A DNA stretch of 64,000 bases. Origin: Flavobacterium ginsenosidimutans. GTDB lineage: Bacteria; Bacteroidota; Bacteroidia; Flavobacteriales; Flavobacteriaceae. Both the position numbers and the translations under genes were made by a program. The stretch lies in NCBI RefSeq assembly GCF_003254625.1, contig NZ_QJRJ01000073.1:1-64000 (forward strand), read 5' to 3'. Below, piece by piece: positions 1 to 9,298 of this stretch (positions are counted from its first letter, which is position 1; each line of letters starts with the position of its first letter). A model generated the notes under the pieces. The model did no database searches. It saw only the letters and a program-made list of their open reading frames with translations, and was not told where the DNA came from.

Positions 1-3000
1 AAAGTAAGCGGACAGTTTACTGCTTCTGAAGGATGCTCAAATGCTGGAACCTACACCAACACATGGACTGTTAAAGACGACTGCGGAAACACTTCTGATA
101 CTTTCACTCAAATAATCACTATTCAGGATACTGCTGCGCCAATGTTTACTGGTGATCTACCTTTAGATATTGAAGTATCATGTGATGCCGTTCCTCAACC
201 AGCAGAAATGCAAGCTTCTGATAATTGTAATGGAGATTTACCAATCGTATTCTCTGAAGTAAAATCTAATGTACAAGAAGGATGCGATTCTAATTATACA
301 TTGACTCGTACTTGGAGAACAAGTGATTGTGGAGGAAATACAGCTACCCATACCCAAGTTATTACAGTAAGAGATAAAACTGCTCCAACAGGAACTGCTC
401 CTGCTGATGTAACTAATTTGGCAAGTATTGATTTAATTCCTACTGGAACTCCAGCAGATATTACAGACGCTGCTGATAATTGCAGTCCGACAGTAAATAT
501 TACTGTTACAGACACAAATAATGGAGCAAGTGGCTGCGATGGAACACCATATATCTTAACAAGAACTTATACATTAACTGATTGTGCTGGAAATAAAACT
601 GAATTAGTACAAACTTTTACAGTTGAAAATAAAGTTTCTGTAAGCGGAATCGCTACAAATGTAAGCTGTTTTGGAGGTACAGATGGTGCAATCATTGTAA
701 CCAATAGCCCAGGGTCAACTGTAGTAATTACAAATGAAAGAAATGAAATTGTAGGCAACGCCAATTTACCTGCAGGAACTTATACACTTACTGCTACTGC
801 ACAATTAAATGGCGAAAATCAAATTTGTTCTGCTACAGCTACAGTTGTGATTACACAGCCTACTTATACTATAAAAATTTCTGGACAAATTATTAACGTA
901 GACACAAATACTCCTATTGCAAATGTACCTGTTACTTTAATTCCTCAAGGAACAACTACAGGACCAATACAAATGCGTATTACTGGTGCTGACGGAATGT
1001 ACAATTTCGTTGGAATGCCAGCTGGAAGTTATTTGGTACAAGTTCAAGATGCTAATTTAAATAGCGCATATCAATTGTATCCTGTCGATTCTAGCTTGTT
1101 CTTTACTACTCTTGAAGATTGTGTTTTCCAAACTCATAACTTTGAATATGGAGCATCAAACCTTCCTGTTCTTGGTGATTATGTTTGGTATGATACAAAT
1201 AGTAACGGAATCCAAGACGAATGGTACGATGCAAACAATGATGGCGTTGTTACCAAAAATATTCCAGACTCTAATGGAGCTATTGATTACAGCCAATGGG
1301 AATGGATAGATCTTAACGGAGACGGAAACTACACTGGACCTCAAAACAATGGGGAATTAAATGCAGGAGGTTTTGGAAATGCACTTAACGCCAATGTTAT
1401 TATTGACGGACCAAATGGATATCATGAAGAAGTTATTGTTGGTATCGAAGGATTCTGGAGAGATCGTCCAAATACAGCGAATCCGTACGGGCAATATACT
1501 ATTAAGTTAGTTAGAGATGCTAATTTTGATACTGTGGCTGCAAACTTAGGCTTTACAGGTTTAGTAAAAGTGCTTCCTTCTGTATCTGCTAAAAACATTG
1601 CTGGTAAAACAAGCAAAACACAACTGCATACAGTTTGTAAAACAACAACAGAAAGCGGCTATATTGTTAATGTAACGCCAGAGGATTTAGTACATTTAAA
1701 TGCTGACTTCGGTGTAAGCTGTAAAGAATACAGAGACATTGTTGCCAATGATGACAACGGGGGTCCTATTGTAGGAGTAAATCATACAACAACTAATGTA
1801 TTAAATGTATTAACAAACGACACCTTAGAAGGAAATCCTGTAACTGCATCTGATGTTATTATAACAACAGTAACACCAAATGAATTTTTACAATTAAATC
1901 CTGATGGATCTATAGATGTATTACCAAATGCACCAGTAGGTACATTAACAATGGTATATCAAATTTGCGAAGCAGATCAAACAGATAATTGTGATACTGC
2001 AACAGTTACAATTACAATTGAAGCTCCTGTAATGACTGTTACAGCAACAGCAATATGTGTAAATGATGTTCCTTACATTGATTATGCAGTAACACCAACA
2101 AACTTCACTCCTGTAGATGGTGTCACAATTGCTTGGGCAGACAACAATAATAATGTAATAACAACAATGAATGATCTTCCATTAAGTGGCCGTGTATTGT
2201 GGCCAGGTGCAGTGGTTGATGAAAATGGAAAAGGAATTGACTGGCCAGGCTGGATTTTTGAAAACAATAAATGGGTTGAAGGCGCTGATGGATTCGAAAA
2301 ACTACGTCCAACTGCTAATTTGACAATATCTTTAAATCCAAGCCAAACTATCACAGTTAATTATCCACCTGCAGATCCATACTGTACTGCCAGACCAACA
2401 TTCGCAATTGTTGCAAATGACGACAGTGCTGGTCCTATAAATGGAGTTCCTGGAGCAAATAACATCATAAATGTTTTAACTAATGATACATTAAACGGAT
2501 CTGCAGTAAACATAAATGACGTTACATTAACTATCGTAACACCAGATCCTACTGGCACATTGGTGATAAACCCTGACGGATCAATAAATATTCCGCCAAA
2601 TACACCAGCTGCCACCTATACATTGACTTACCAAATTTGTGAAAATGCTGATTTTGGAAACTGTGATACTGCTATAGTTACAGTAATTGTAACTGCACCA
2701 GCTCCACCGGCAACGATAGTTGCAAACGATGACAACTTCAGTAATATTGGATGTAATTCATTCGGATTAGTTGGTAATGTATTAAGCAATGACCTAGTAG
2801 GAACAAATCCTGCAACGTTAGAGCTAGTAAACTTTACACTTCTTGTTGAAGGCAATAATTCTAAAACAGATCCTAATATCGTAATTGATGGTTCTGGAAA
2901 TGTAAACGTTTCAAGCTTGACACCTGCTGGCACTTATACATACAGTTATAGAATCTGTGATAAGCTAAACGCTGAAAACTGTGATACTGCAACAATTACA

Positions 3001-3606
3001 ATTACTGTAGTTCCAAACGGTGTTACAGAAATTACAAGCACAGCATGTACTGATGATTCAACTCTGATCAATTTAACCAGTTTACTTCCAGAAGGAAGCC
3101 CAACGACAGGAACTTGGATTGATAAAAGCAATACTAATGCTCTTCAAGGAAATGTTCTTAATCCGTTTGGTCTAGCACTTGGAAGTTATGCTTTTGAATA
3201 TTTAATAGCTGATGAAAATTGTCCAAGAACTATTGCACTGAACATGGAAGTAAATGATGATTGTAGAGTTTTACCATGCGGAGATGTATTAGTACATAAC
3301 TCGTTCTCTCCAAATGGCGACCAAATAAATGATGTTTTCAAAATTGACAATATTGATGATTTAACTTGTTACCCAAGCAATACTGTTGAAATATATAATC
3401 GTTGGGGAATATTAGTTTTTGAAACTACAAACTATAATAATACAACGAATGCTTTCGATGGAATTTCAAGAGGAAGAACAACTGTTAAGCAATCTGACGG
3501 ACTACCTACAGGAACTTATTTTTACATCATAAACTATAAGTCTCTAGATGGAAACAACAATGTTCAGGATAACAAATTAGATGGATATTTATATCTATCC
3601 AAATAA
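1..3606 (+). CDS. Giant T9SS-exported adhesin-like surface protein, C-terminal 1201 residues (5' end outside window)
   Basis: The reading frame is open from base 1, so the gene starts upstream; the first ATG in view (142) is internal. Visible modules in order: Cys-containing repeats ending in xxCGNTxxxxQxITVxDxTAP (residues 1-210), a SprB-like repeat with the motif CFGGTDGAI (about 215-285), a carboxypeptidase-regulatory-like fold (about 290-370), an SdrD-type B segment with GDYVWYDTNSNGIQDE (about 390-410), then three CshA-like fibril repeats starting with VANDD at about 581, 804 and 907. The end (from about 1097, FSPNGDQINDVFKI ... NRWG) matches the type B T9SS sorting domain (CHU_C/TIGR04131). 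Such proteins are surface adhesins, sometimes carried by the gliding machinery. The PorP/SprF-like and OmpA-like genes downstream fit the usual cassette. Ligand unknown. Confidence 0.9.
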   Translation, partial: KVSGQFTASEGCSNAGTYTNTWTVKDDCGNTSDTFTQIITIQDTAAPMFTGDLPLDIEVSCDAVPQPAEMQASDNCNGDLPIVFSEVKSNVQEGCDSNYTLTRTWRTSDCGGNTATHTQVITVRDKTAPTGTAPADVTNLASIDLIPTGTPADITDAADNCSPTVNITVTDTNNGASGCDGTPYILTRTYTLTDCAGNKTELVQTFTVENKVSVSGIATNVSCFGGTDGAIIVTNSPGSTVVITNERNEIVGNANLPAGTYTLTATAQLNGENQICSATATVVITQPTYTIKISGQIINVDTNTPIANVPVTLIPQGTTTGPIQMRITGADGMYNFVGMPAGSYLVQVQDANLNSAYQLYPVDSSLFFTTLEDCVFQTHNFEYGASNLPVLGDYVWYDTNSNGIQDEWYDANNDGVVTKNIPDSNGAIDYSQWEWIDLNGDGNYTGPQNNGELNAGGFGNALNANVIIDGPNGYHEEVIVGIEGFWRDRPNTANPYGQYTIKLVRDANFDTVAANLGFTGLVKVLPSVSAKNIAGKTSKTQLHTVCKTTTESGYIVNVTPEDLVHLNADFGVSCKEYRDIVANDDNGGPIVGVNHTTTNVLNVLTNDTLEGNPVTASDVIITTVTPNEFLQLNPDGSIDVLPNAPVGTLTMVYQICEADQTDNCDTATVTITIEAPVMTVTATAICVNDVPYIDYAVTPTNFTPVDGVTIAWADNNNNVITTMNDLPLSGRVLWPGAVVDENGKGIDWPGWIFENNKWVEGADGFEKLRPTANLTISLNPSQTITVNYPPADPYCTARPTFAIVANDDSAGPINGVPGANNIINVLTNDTLNGSAVNINDVTLTIVTPDPTGTLVINPDGSINIPPNTPAATYTLTYQICENADFGNCDTAIVTVIVTAPAPPATIVANDDNFSNIGCNSFGLVGNVLSNDLVGTNPATLELVNFTLLVEGNNSKTDPNIVIDGSGNVNVSSLTPAGTYTYSYRICDKLNAENCDTATITITVVPNGVTEITSTACTDDSTLINLTSLLPEGSPTTGTWIDKSNTNALQGNVLNPFGLALGSYAFEYLIADENCPRTIALNMEVNDDCRVLPCGDVLVHNSFSPNGDQINDVFKIDNIDDLTCYPSNTVEIYNRWGILVFETTNYNNTTNAFDGISRGRTTVKQSDGLPTGTYFYIINYKSLDGNNNVQDNKLDGYLYLSK

Positions 3607-3620
3607 CAGAAACCATAATT

Positions 3621-3645
3621 CGCTGTAAAGTATTACTTTACAGCG
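3621..3645 (+). terminator. Stem-loop after the adhesin gene
   Basis: A perfect 10-bp stem CGCTGTAAAG/CTTTACAGCG with a 5-base loop lies 15 bases after the stop codon. There is no clear U-tract, so it may be a 3'-end stabilising hairpin or a weak terminator. Confidence 0.5.
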
Positions 3646-3675
3646 GATTATGAAAAAATTGTTAAGAATTTTAGT

Positions 3676-3683
3676 TAACTTTG
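3676..3683 (+). promoter_or_regulatory. -7 box TAACTTTG before the PorP/SprF-like gene
   Basis: An exact match to the Bacteroidota -7 consensus TAnnTTTG lies 71 bases before the start codon and after the adhesin hairpin. It suggests that the PorP/PorE pair can be transcribed independently of the adhesin. No convincing -33 TTG is seen at 19-20 bases. Confidence 0.45.
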
Positions 3684-3754
3684 AAATAAATTAATGGTTT
3701 GATTTTCAATATCTTAAAAATCAATAGTAATTATTAAAATAATAAAAATCTACT

Positions 3755-4666
3755 ATGAGAACAAAATTACTTTTCTTCGTCATTCTGTTGGTTACATATT
3801 CAGGACGTGCGCAGCAAGATGCACAGTTCACACAATATATGTACAACACGATAAACATAAATCCTGCTTATGCTGGTTCTCGTGGTGTTTTAAGCGTTTT
3901 TGCTTTACATCGTGATCAATGGATAGGATTAGATGGTGCTCCTAAAACTAATGCTATTTCTGTTAATACACCAATAAACAACAGCAATGTTGGACTTGGA
4001 GTATCTTTAGTTAATGATAAAATTGGTCCTACAACAGAGAATCAATTTTCTGTAGATCTTTCCTATACAATTCCAACTTCAGAAACATGGAAACTTTCAT
4101 TTGGAATAAAAGGTACTGCAGATATATTCAATCTGGATGTAACCAAATTAAATCCTGAAACTGCTGGAGATCCACAATTTCAAAACTTAGATAATGACTT
4201 TTCACCTAATGTTGGTGCTGGAGTTTACTGGCATTCTGATAAAGCATATATCGGATTATCAGTTCCTAACTTCATTCAAACCAATCGTTACGATGATAAT
4301 GATGTTGCCATTTACAAAGACAAAATCAATTATTATTTGATGGGAGGTTATGTTTTCCAATTTTCTCAAGAACTAAAATTTAAACCAGCTGTTTTAACTA
4401 AAATGGTTGAAGGAGCTCCGCTTCAAGTAGATGTTTCTGCAAACTTCTTATTCTTTGAAAAGTTAACCTTGGGGGTTGCTTACCGATGGGATGCTGCAAT
4501 AAGTGCAATGGCAGGATTTCAGATTACAGACGGATTATATATTGGTTATGGATATGACAATGAAACGACCAATTTGAAAAACTACAATTCTGGCTCACAC
4601 GAAATCTTCCTGCGCTATGAATTCTTCACAAACAATGGTAAAATGACAACTCCTCGTTTCTTCTAA
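3755..4666 (+). CDS. PorP/SprF family outer-membrane protein
   Basis: This 303-residue protein has a signal peptide (cleavage predicted before QQDAQ) followed by the family's typical start FTQYMYNTININPAYAG. The rest alternates aromatic and glycine-rich strands as in an outer-membrane beta-barrel, and it ends in an aromatic residue. PorP/SprF proteins are T9SS components. In F. johnsoniae SprF is needed to export its neighbour SprB, and type B adhesins generally travel with a dedicated PorP/SprF paralogue. Its position directly after a type B adhesin gene, and 11 bases before a PorE-like gene, suggests it is the dedicated export or attachment partner of that adhesin. This is inference from family and context. 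Confidence 0.9.
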   Translation: MRTKLLFFVILLVTYSGRAQQDAQFTQYMYNTININPAYAGSRGVLSVFALHRDQWIGLDGAPKTNAISVNTPINNSNVGLGVSLVNDKIGPTTENQFSVDLSYTIPTSETWKLSFGIKGTADIFNLDVTKLNPETAGDPQFQNLDNDFSPNVGAGVYWHSDKAYIGLSVPNFIQTNRYDDNDVAIYKDKINYYLMGGYVFQFSQELKFKPAVLTKMVEGAPLQVDVSANFLFFEKLTLGVAYRWDAAISAMAGFQITDGLYIGYGYDNETTNLKNYNSGSHEIFLRYEFFTNNGKMTTPRFF

Positions 4667-4677
4667 AAAAAAGTATT

Positions 4678-6624
4678 ATGAAAAACTATACACTTCTTTT
4701 CCTTTCAATAATAAGTGCTTTTTCATTTAGCAGTTATGCACAACAGTCAAAAGTAAATTCTGGAGATAAGAAATACAACAATTACGCTTATGTTGATGCC
4801 ATAAAGACCTACGAAAAAGTAGCTAATAAAGGTTACAAATCTGAAGATATGTTCAAAAAGCTGGGAAACTCTTACTACTTCAATTCTGATTTTGCAGGAG
4901 CAGCAAAATGGTATGGTGAATTATTTGCAATGAACACGACAACCGTTGAACCAGAATATTATTTTCGATATGCACAATCGCTAAAATCGATTGGTGAAAC
5001 CAGCAAAGCAAATAAGTTCTTAGACGACTTTTATGCTAAATCAAAAAATGATAATAGAGGTAAGCTTTACAAAAGTGATGTAAATTATATGGATCAGATT
5101 AAAGCAAATTCTGGAAGATACAAAATAGAAGATGCTGGCGTAAATAGCAAATATTCCGATTACGGATCATTTGTATATAACAATAAACTTTATTTTGCAT
5201 CTGCAAGAGATACAGGGAATTTTTCACAGCGCAAACACAAATGGACTGGAGAATATTTTACAAATATCTACAATGCTGATCTTGATCCAGAAACAGGAAG
5301 CACCACAAAAGTGAACAAGTTTAAATCTGCTATTAATACAAAATTCCACGAAGCATCTCCTGTTTTTACGAAAGATGGAAAAACGGTTTATTTTACGAGA
5401 AACAATTACGTAAATGGAAAAAAAGGAAAAGATGAAAACAAAATTACTTTAATCAAAATCTACAAAGCAGAATTAGGAAGCGATAACAAATGGACTAACA
5501 TTGCAGAACTTCCTTTCAACAGTGATAATTATAGTACAGCACATCCTTCATTAAGTCCAGACGAAAAAACATTATATTTTGCTTCAGATATGCCAGGATC
5601 TTTCGGACAATCTGATTTATACAAAGTAAGTATTAATTCGAATGGCACATACGGAACACCTGAAAATCTAGGAAACACGATCAATACTGAAGGAAAAGAA
5701 ACCTATCCCTATGTAACCAGCGAAAATGAAATCTATTTTTCATCAGATGGACATCCTGGATTAGGAGGTTTAGATGTTTTTGTTGCCGGTATCGATAACG
5801 ATGGTAAGTTTTCCGATATTCAAAATCTCGGAGCAGATATAAATTCACCAAAAGATGATTTTGCTTACATTATCGATCCAGTTTCCAGAAGAGGATATTT
5901 TACTTCTAACAAAGATGGAGGTCAAGGTTCTGATGATATTTATAAATTCCTAGAAACAAGAAAACTAAGATGCATTCAAGAACTAGAAGGAATTATAACT
6001 GATGCCGAAACCGGAATTACTTTACCTGGTGCAAAAGTAACTTTATACGACAGTGACATGTCGCTCAAAAACTCCGTAATTGCAGATGCGTCAGGAAAAT
6101 ACAGTTTCTCTGTTGAATGCGGAAAAAGCTATTATGTAAGAGCTGAAAAACCAGAATACACAACCAAAGAAGTAAGTATTACAATTCCGAAATCTAGCGG
6201 TAAGACCGATTTGCCAATTGCATTAGAAAAAGCAACCTGTAAAGTTACAGTTGGCGATGATTTAGGTGTTTGTTTCGGAATTAAAATGATTTATTTTGAT
6301 TTGGATAAATCAAACATCAGACCTGAAGCAGCTTTAGATTTAGAAAAAATATTAGTGGTTTTAAACGACAATCCAACTATGAAACTAGATATTCGTTCAC
6401 ATACAGATAGTAGAGCTTCACATCAATACAATGAAGCATTATCTAACAGAAGAGCAAAATCAACTATTCAATGGCTTATTAAAAATGGTATTTCTGCCAA
6501 CCGCTTAACTGGAAAAGGTTATGGCGAAACCCAATTAGTCAATAAATGTTCAGATGGAGTTCAATGTACAGAAGAAGAACATCAAGCGAATAGACGAAGC
6601 GAATTCATAATCACTGCATTGTAA
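4678..6624 (+). CDS. PorE-like OmpA-family protein (TPR, PD40 propeller, CRD, OmpA)
   Basis: This 648-residue protein has a signal peptide (cleavage before QQSK), TPR-like helices (about 25-150), a PD40/WD40-like beta-propeller with blades such as SPDEKTLYFASD (about 170-430), a carboxypeptidase-regulatory-like fold (about 440-520) and a C-terminal OmpA peptidoglycan-binding domain (YFDLDKSNIRPEA ... SNRRAKS, about 530-648). The same order of domains is known for PorE of the T9SS, which anchors the export machinery to peptidoglycan. Starting 11 bases after the PorP/SprF-like stop, it is almost certainly co-transcribed with it. It may be a paralogue serving this adhesin rather than the housekeeping PorE. 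A good terminator follows. Confidence 0.88.
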   Translation: MKNYTLLFLSIISAFSFSSYAQQSKVNSGDKKYNNYAYVDAIKTYEKVANKGYKSEDMFKKLGNSYYFNSDFAGAAKWYGELFAMNTTTVEPEYYFRYAQSLKSIGETSKANKFLDDFYAKSKNDNRGKLYKSDVNYMDQIKANSGRYKIEDAGVNSKYSDYGSFVYNNKLYFASARDTGNFSQRKHKWTGEYFTNIYNADLDPETGSTTKVNKFKSAINTKFHEASPVFTKDGKTVYFTRNNYVNGKKGKDENKITLIKIYKAELGSDNKWTNIAELPFNSDNYSTAHPSLSPDEKTLYFASDMPGSFGQSDLYKVSINSNGTYGTPENLGNTINTEGKETYPYVTSENEIYFSSDGHPGLGGLDVFVAGIDNDGKFSDIQNLGADINSPKDDFAYIIDPVSRRGYFTSNKDGGQGSDDIYKFLETRKLRCIQELEGIITDAETGITLPGAKVTLYDSDMSLKNSVIADASGKYSFSVECGKSYYVRAEKPEYTTKEVSITIPKSSGKTDLPIALEKATCKVTVGDDLGVCFGIKMIYFDLDKSNIRPEAALDLEKILVVLNDNPTMKLDIRSHTDSRASHQYNEALSNRRAKSTIQWLIKNGISANRLTGKGYGETQLVNKCSDGVQCTEEEHQANRRSEFIITAL

Positions 6625-6654
6625 TTGATTTACTAACATAACCAACCTAGAAAA

Positions 6655-6682
6655 AGCTGTCCAACTCGGATGGCTTTTTTTC
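6655..6682 (+). terminator. Rho-independent terminator of the adhesin/PorP/PorE cassette
   Basis: An 8-bp stem AGCTGTCC/GGATGGCT (two G-U pairs) is followed by a run of seven T, 30 bases after the PorE-like stop codon. Confidence 0.75.
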
Positions 6683-6688
6683 TAATTA

Positions 6689-6723
6689 AAAAGTCGTTGC
6701 AAATCAATGAATTACAACGACTT
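6689..6723 (-). terminator. Terminator of the CAP lipoprotein gene
   Basis: A 9-bp perfect stem AAGTCGTTG/CAACGACTT is followed on the minus strand by TTTAATT. It lies just downstream of the CAP gene, back to back with the plus-strand terminator. Confidence 0.6.
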
Positions 6724-6751
6724 CTAAAAAACCAACCTGTTCAATATACGT

Positions 6752-7252
6752 TTAAATTTTAGCAAAAATATTAGTGTAATATTTTTTGCCTGTAGCAGCA
6801 TCTGTAGTAACAGATATTCCGAAGTGAGTAAAATCGCCTTCGATATTTTCTTTGTGGCCTGGACTATCAAGCCAGGCTCTCAAAGCCGCTTCAGGAGTTT
6901 TATAGTTGTAGGCAACGTTCTCACCAACTTTTTTAGCTCCTAAAACATTAGTAATATTTTGAGATCTTTCGACAAAATCATTATGATTCACAACATTATT
7001 TGCAATCATATATTCATTGTGTTCTTCACATTTATAAGATATATGATTGATTCTCTCCAAAGCATTTAAACCAACACTAACTCGGTGTTCATTTATAAGT
7101 TTCATCGTTTGGAGTTCCGTATCGTTGTACGTGTAATTCGAAACGATAGTTTTTGCAGTAGTATCCGCGTTTCCTTCAGCTGTATCGGCAGAACATGAGT
7201 TCATTGCGATGAGAATCGCAATGAACAACATGATGCGCTTAATCTTTTTCAT
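6752..7252 (-). CDS. CAP-domain (SCP/PR-1-like) lipoprotein
   Basis: The start chosen is the ATG before KKIKRIML; two further in-frame ATGs at 7264 and 7258 would add four or two residues. A hydrophobic signal ends in the lipobox MNSC, so it should be a lipoprotein. The remainder is a CAP domain: helix with NEHRVSVGLNALE, an HNDF motif, the GENVAYNY motif, AWLDSPGHKENI and a terminal YYTNIFAKI strand, with the two conserved His (HNDF and GHKENI) present. CAP proteins occur outside the cytoplasm; no single biochemical role is established for bacterial members. The gene stands alone between two terminators and pdxH. Confidence 0.88.
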   Translation of the reverse strand: MKKIKRIMLFIAILIAMNSCSADTAEGNADTTAKTIVSNYTYNDTELQTMKLINEHRVSVGLNALERINHISYKCEEHNEYMIANNVVNHNDFVERSQNITNVLGAKKVGENVAYNYKTPEAALRAWLDSPGHKENIEGDFTHFGISVTTDAATGKKYYTNIFAKI

Positions 7253-7428
7253 AATCATCAGCATTTTAGCGAGTTTAAAGTAAATGTTGGGGCAAATCCT
7301 TTAAATTTATTGTTGAATAAATATCGTCTGTTTTTCTATACCAAACATATTCAATCCATCGCTAAACTACAAAAATAATCGATGAAATGCACTTAATTTT
7401 TATTGAATACTATAAAAAACTTACAAAA

Positions 7429-8073
7429 TCAAGAAGAAAGTCGCTCAATCTTCCAAGAAAAGTCTGATTGACCTGTATAACGTATCCTGTCATGAAGTCT
7501 ATTTGCTCTTCCTTGCCAGAATTCAACTTGTAACGGTGTGACAATATATCCTCCCCAGTTTTCAGGTCTCGGAATTGATTTTCCTTCATAATCCGTTTCG
7601 AGTTTTTTTAGGTTTTCTTCTAAAAAATCTCTTGACGGAATCACCTCGCTTTGATTGGAAACAATAGCGCCAAGCTTGCTTCCATCCGGACGTGAATCAA
7701 AATAATTGTCTGATATAATTTCAGAAGTTTTCTGGGCAATTCCTTTAATAATTACCTGACGCTCCATTTCCTGCCAAAAAAATGACAAACAAACATGCGG
7801 ATTAGCTTCTATTGCTTTTCCTTTTTCTGAATTATAATTGGTGTAAAATATAAAACCTTCTTCCGAGAATTTTTTTAAGAGAACAACACGAGATTTCGGA
7901 AATCCGTCCAAACCAATCGTAGAAACAGTCATTGCGTTTACTTCACCGCTTCCGCCAAAATCCTCCACCTCATGAAACCATCGGTTAAAAAGATTAATTG
8001 GATCTTCAGGAATAGTATTTTCCAGCAATTCACTTTTCTCGTATGATCTTCTATAATTACTTAAATCGCTCAT
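7429..8073 (-). CDS. pdxH: Pyridoxamine/pyridoxine 5'-phosphate oxidase
   Basis: This 214-residue protein matches PdxH in length and motifs: NAMTVSTIGLDGFPKSRVVLLK, FYTNYNSEKGKAIEANP, LSFFWQEMERQV, FDSRPDGSKLGAIVSNQS, and the C-terminal VEFWQGRANRLHDRIRY flavin/PLP site, with RLHDR intact. It is FMN-dependent and oxidises pyridoxamine or pyridoxine phosphate to pyridoxal phosphate in the cytosol. A 24-base repeat that also precedes rnz and the gene at 52225 lies 8 bases before the start codon. Confidence 0.95.
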   Translation of the reverse strand: MSDLSNYRRSYEKSELLENTIPEDPINLFNRWFHEVEDFGGSGEVNAMTVSTIGLDGFPKSRVVLLKKFSEEGFIFYTNYNSEKGKAIEANPHVCLSFFWQEMERQVIIKGIAQKTSEIISDNYFDSRPDGSKLGAIVSNQSEVIPSRDFLEENLKKLETDYEGKSIPRPENWGGYIVTPLQVEFWQGRANRLHDRIRYTGQSDFSWKIERLSS

Positions 8074-8081
8074 AGCTTATT

Positions 8082-8112
8082 ATTTTAGATTGTTGATTTT
8101 AGATTTTAGATT
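8082..8112 (-). repeat. Start-proximal dispersed repeat, copy before pdxH
   Basis: Read on the coding strand, an exact 24-base element starting AATCTAAAATCAACAATC ends 8 bases before the pdxH ATG. Identical copies sit before rnz (9216-9239) and before the gene starting at 52225. Confidence 0.75.
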
Positions 8113-8119
8113 ATCAGGC

Positions 8120-8217
8120 TTGTCAGGCTGAGCGATCCCGAGACTTCGGGAGAAGCCCACGTCTGCAAAGCACGTTCTGTTTTAGAAAAGCACTTCGACT
8201 TCGCTCAGTGTGACACT
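8120..8217. repeat. Inverted intergenic repeat with CTTCGACTTCGCTCAG core
   Basis: The stretch contains CTGAGCGA followed about 60 bases later by the complementary TCGCTCAG within CACTTCGACTTCGCTCAGTG. The same core recurs at 9734-9819 and 49609-49735. It is more GC-rich than its surroundings and looks like a REP-type element. Confidence 0.65.
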
Positions 8218-8273
8218 CAAATATTCAGATTTCATCAACTTAAAATCTGAAATCTGAAACAATTACATACAAA

Positions 8274-8310
8274 CTTAGTCCCTTAGAACCTCAGCATCTC
8301 AGAACCTTAA
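8274..8310 (-). repeat. Stop-proximal CTTAG array, copy after rnz
   Basis: A short-period array containing CTCAGCATCTCAGAACCTTA lies one base after the rnz stop codon. The same 20-mer lies directly after the stop of the gene at 34134, and a close variant follows the gene ending at 52319. Confidence 0.7.
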
Positions 8311-8311
8311 A

Positions 8312-9217
8312 TTATAACTCAAAACTTACACCGTCATCTCCTAAAAGCACATTTGGAAACACTGTTTCTGCTTCTTTCTTAAATGGCTCTATTCCATCAT
8401 AACGTGTTGAATAATGTCCTAAGATTAATTGTTTCACATTCGCTTTTAAAGCAATATTTGCAGCTTCTTTTGCGGTTGAATGCAATGTTTTTTCAGCCAA
8501 TCTCGCTTCCGACTCTAAAAAGGTAGATTCGTGGTATAAAACATCCACATTCTGAATAATCGGAATTACTTCTTCGTTGTAAACTGTATCAGAACAGAAT
8601 GCATAACTTTTTGTTGGCGGAGGATCGAAAGTCAATTTTTCGTTTTCGACAACAGTTCCGTCATCAAGCGTAATATCACTTCCGTTTTTTATTTTTTGAT
8701 AATAAGCAACATGAATATTATAACGTTGAACTGCTTCAACATCAAGCTTCCTTTCGTCTGGTTTTTCCTGAAACAGAAAACCATTTGTATAAACACGATG
8801 CTTTAACGGAATCGTTTTTACAATCACCTTTTTATCTTCAAAAATAACTTCACTTTCTTTTGATTCTAATTCATGAAAAAACAAAGAATAAGTTGTCCAA
8901 GATTCAGTCAATTTTAACTGAAGAAGAATTAATTCTTTAATTCCTTTTGGTCCATAAATATGTAAATCAGTTGTTCTTCCTAAAAGGGAAAAAGTAGAAA
9001 TCGTCCCGATTAATCCATACAAATGATCACCGTGAAGATGGGAAATAAAAATGTGATTGATTTTTGAGAATTTAATCTTATTCTTTCGAAGCTGAACTTG
9101 AGTTCCTTCTCCGCAATCAATCAAAAACAATCGGTTTTTAATTTCTAGAACCTGCGAAGTTGGATTAGTAAGTGTTCTCGGAGTTGCGGCATAACAGCCA
9201 AGTATGGTTAACTTCAT
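8312..9217 (-). CDS. rnz: Ribonuclease Z (tRNA 3' processing)
   Basis: This 301-residue protein is a metallo-beta-lactamase-fold nuclease. It shows the zinc motif HLHGDH (in FISHLHGDHLYGLIG), LIDCGEGTQVQL upstream of it, the AFCSDT motif, HESTFL and the late GHYSTRY histidine, as in RNase Z. It cleaves the 3' trailer from tRNA precursors in the cytosol. Length is normal for the family. A small STAS-like gene lies 81 bases upstream on the same strand, a pairing I believe recurs in Flavobacteria. The start codon is overlapped by the start-proximal repeat. Confidence 0.95.
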   Translation of the reverse strand: MKLTILGCYAATPRTLTNPTSQVLEIKNRLFLIDCGEGTQVQLRKNKIKFSKINHIFISHLHGDHLYGLIGTISTFSLLGRTTDLHIYGPKGIKELILLQLKLTESWTTYSLFFHELESKESEVIFEDKKVIVKTIPLKHRVYTNGFLFQEKPDERKLDVEAVQRYNIHVAYYQKIKNGSDITLDDGTVVENEKLTFDPPPTKSYAFCSDTVYNEEVIPIIQNVDVLYHESTFLESEARLAEKTLHSTAKEAANIALKANVKQLILGHYSTRYDGIEPFKKEAETVFPNVLLGDDGVSFEL

Positions 9218-9246
9218 TTTAGATTGTTGATTTTAGATTTTAGATT
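9216..9246 (-). repeat. Start-proximal dispersed repeat, copy before rnz
   Basis: This is the same 24-base element as before pdxH. Here its last two bases are the first two bases of the rnz start codon. A related inverted stretch of AATCTAAAATCT lies at 9272-9297, so the 81-base gap is almost wholly repeat. Confidence 0.75.
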
Positions 9247-9298
9247 GTTTTTAGACCTCAACATTCAAAATCTAAAATCTGAACTCTAAAATCTACAA

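Noticed and set aside
2082..2354. Antisense frames within the adhesin gene
   Set aside because: They are shadows of a repetitive coding sequence with no start context or homology; the same holds for the other antisense frames inside long genes.
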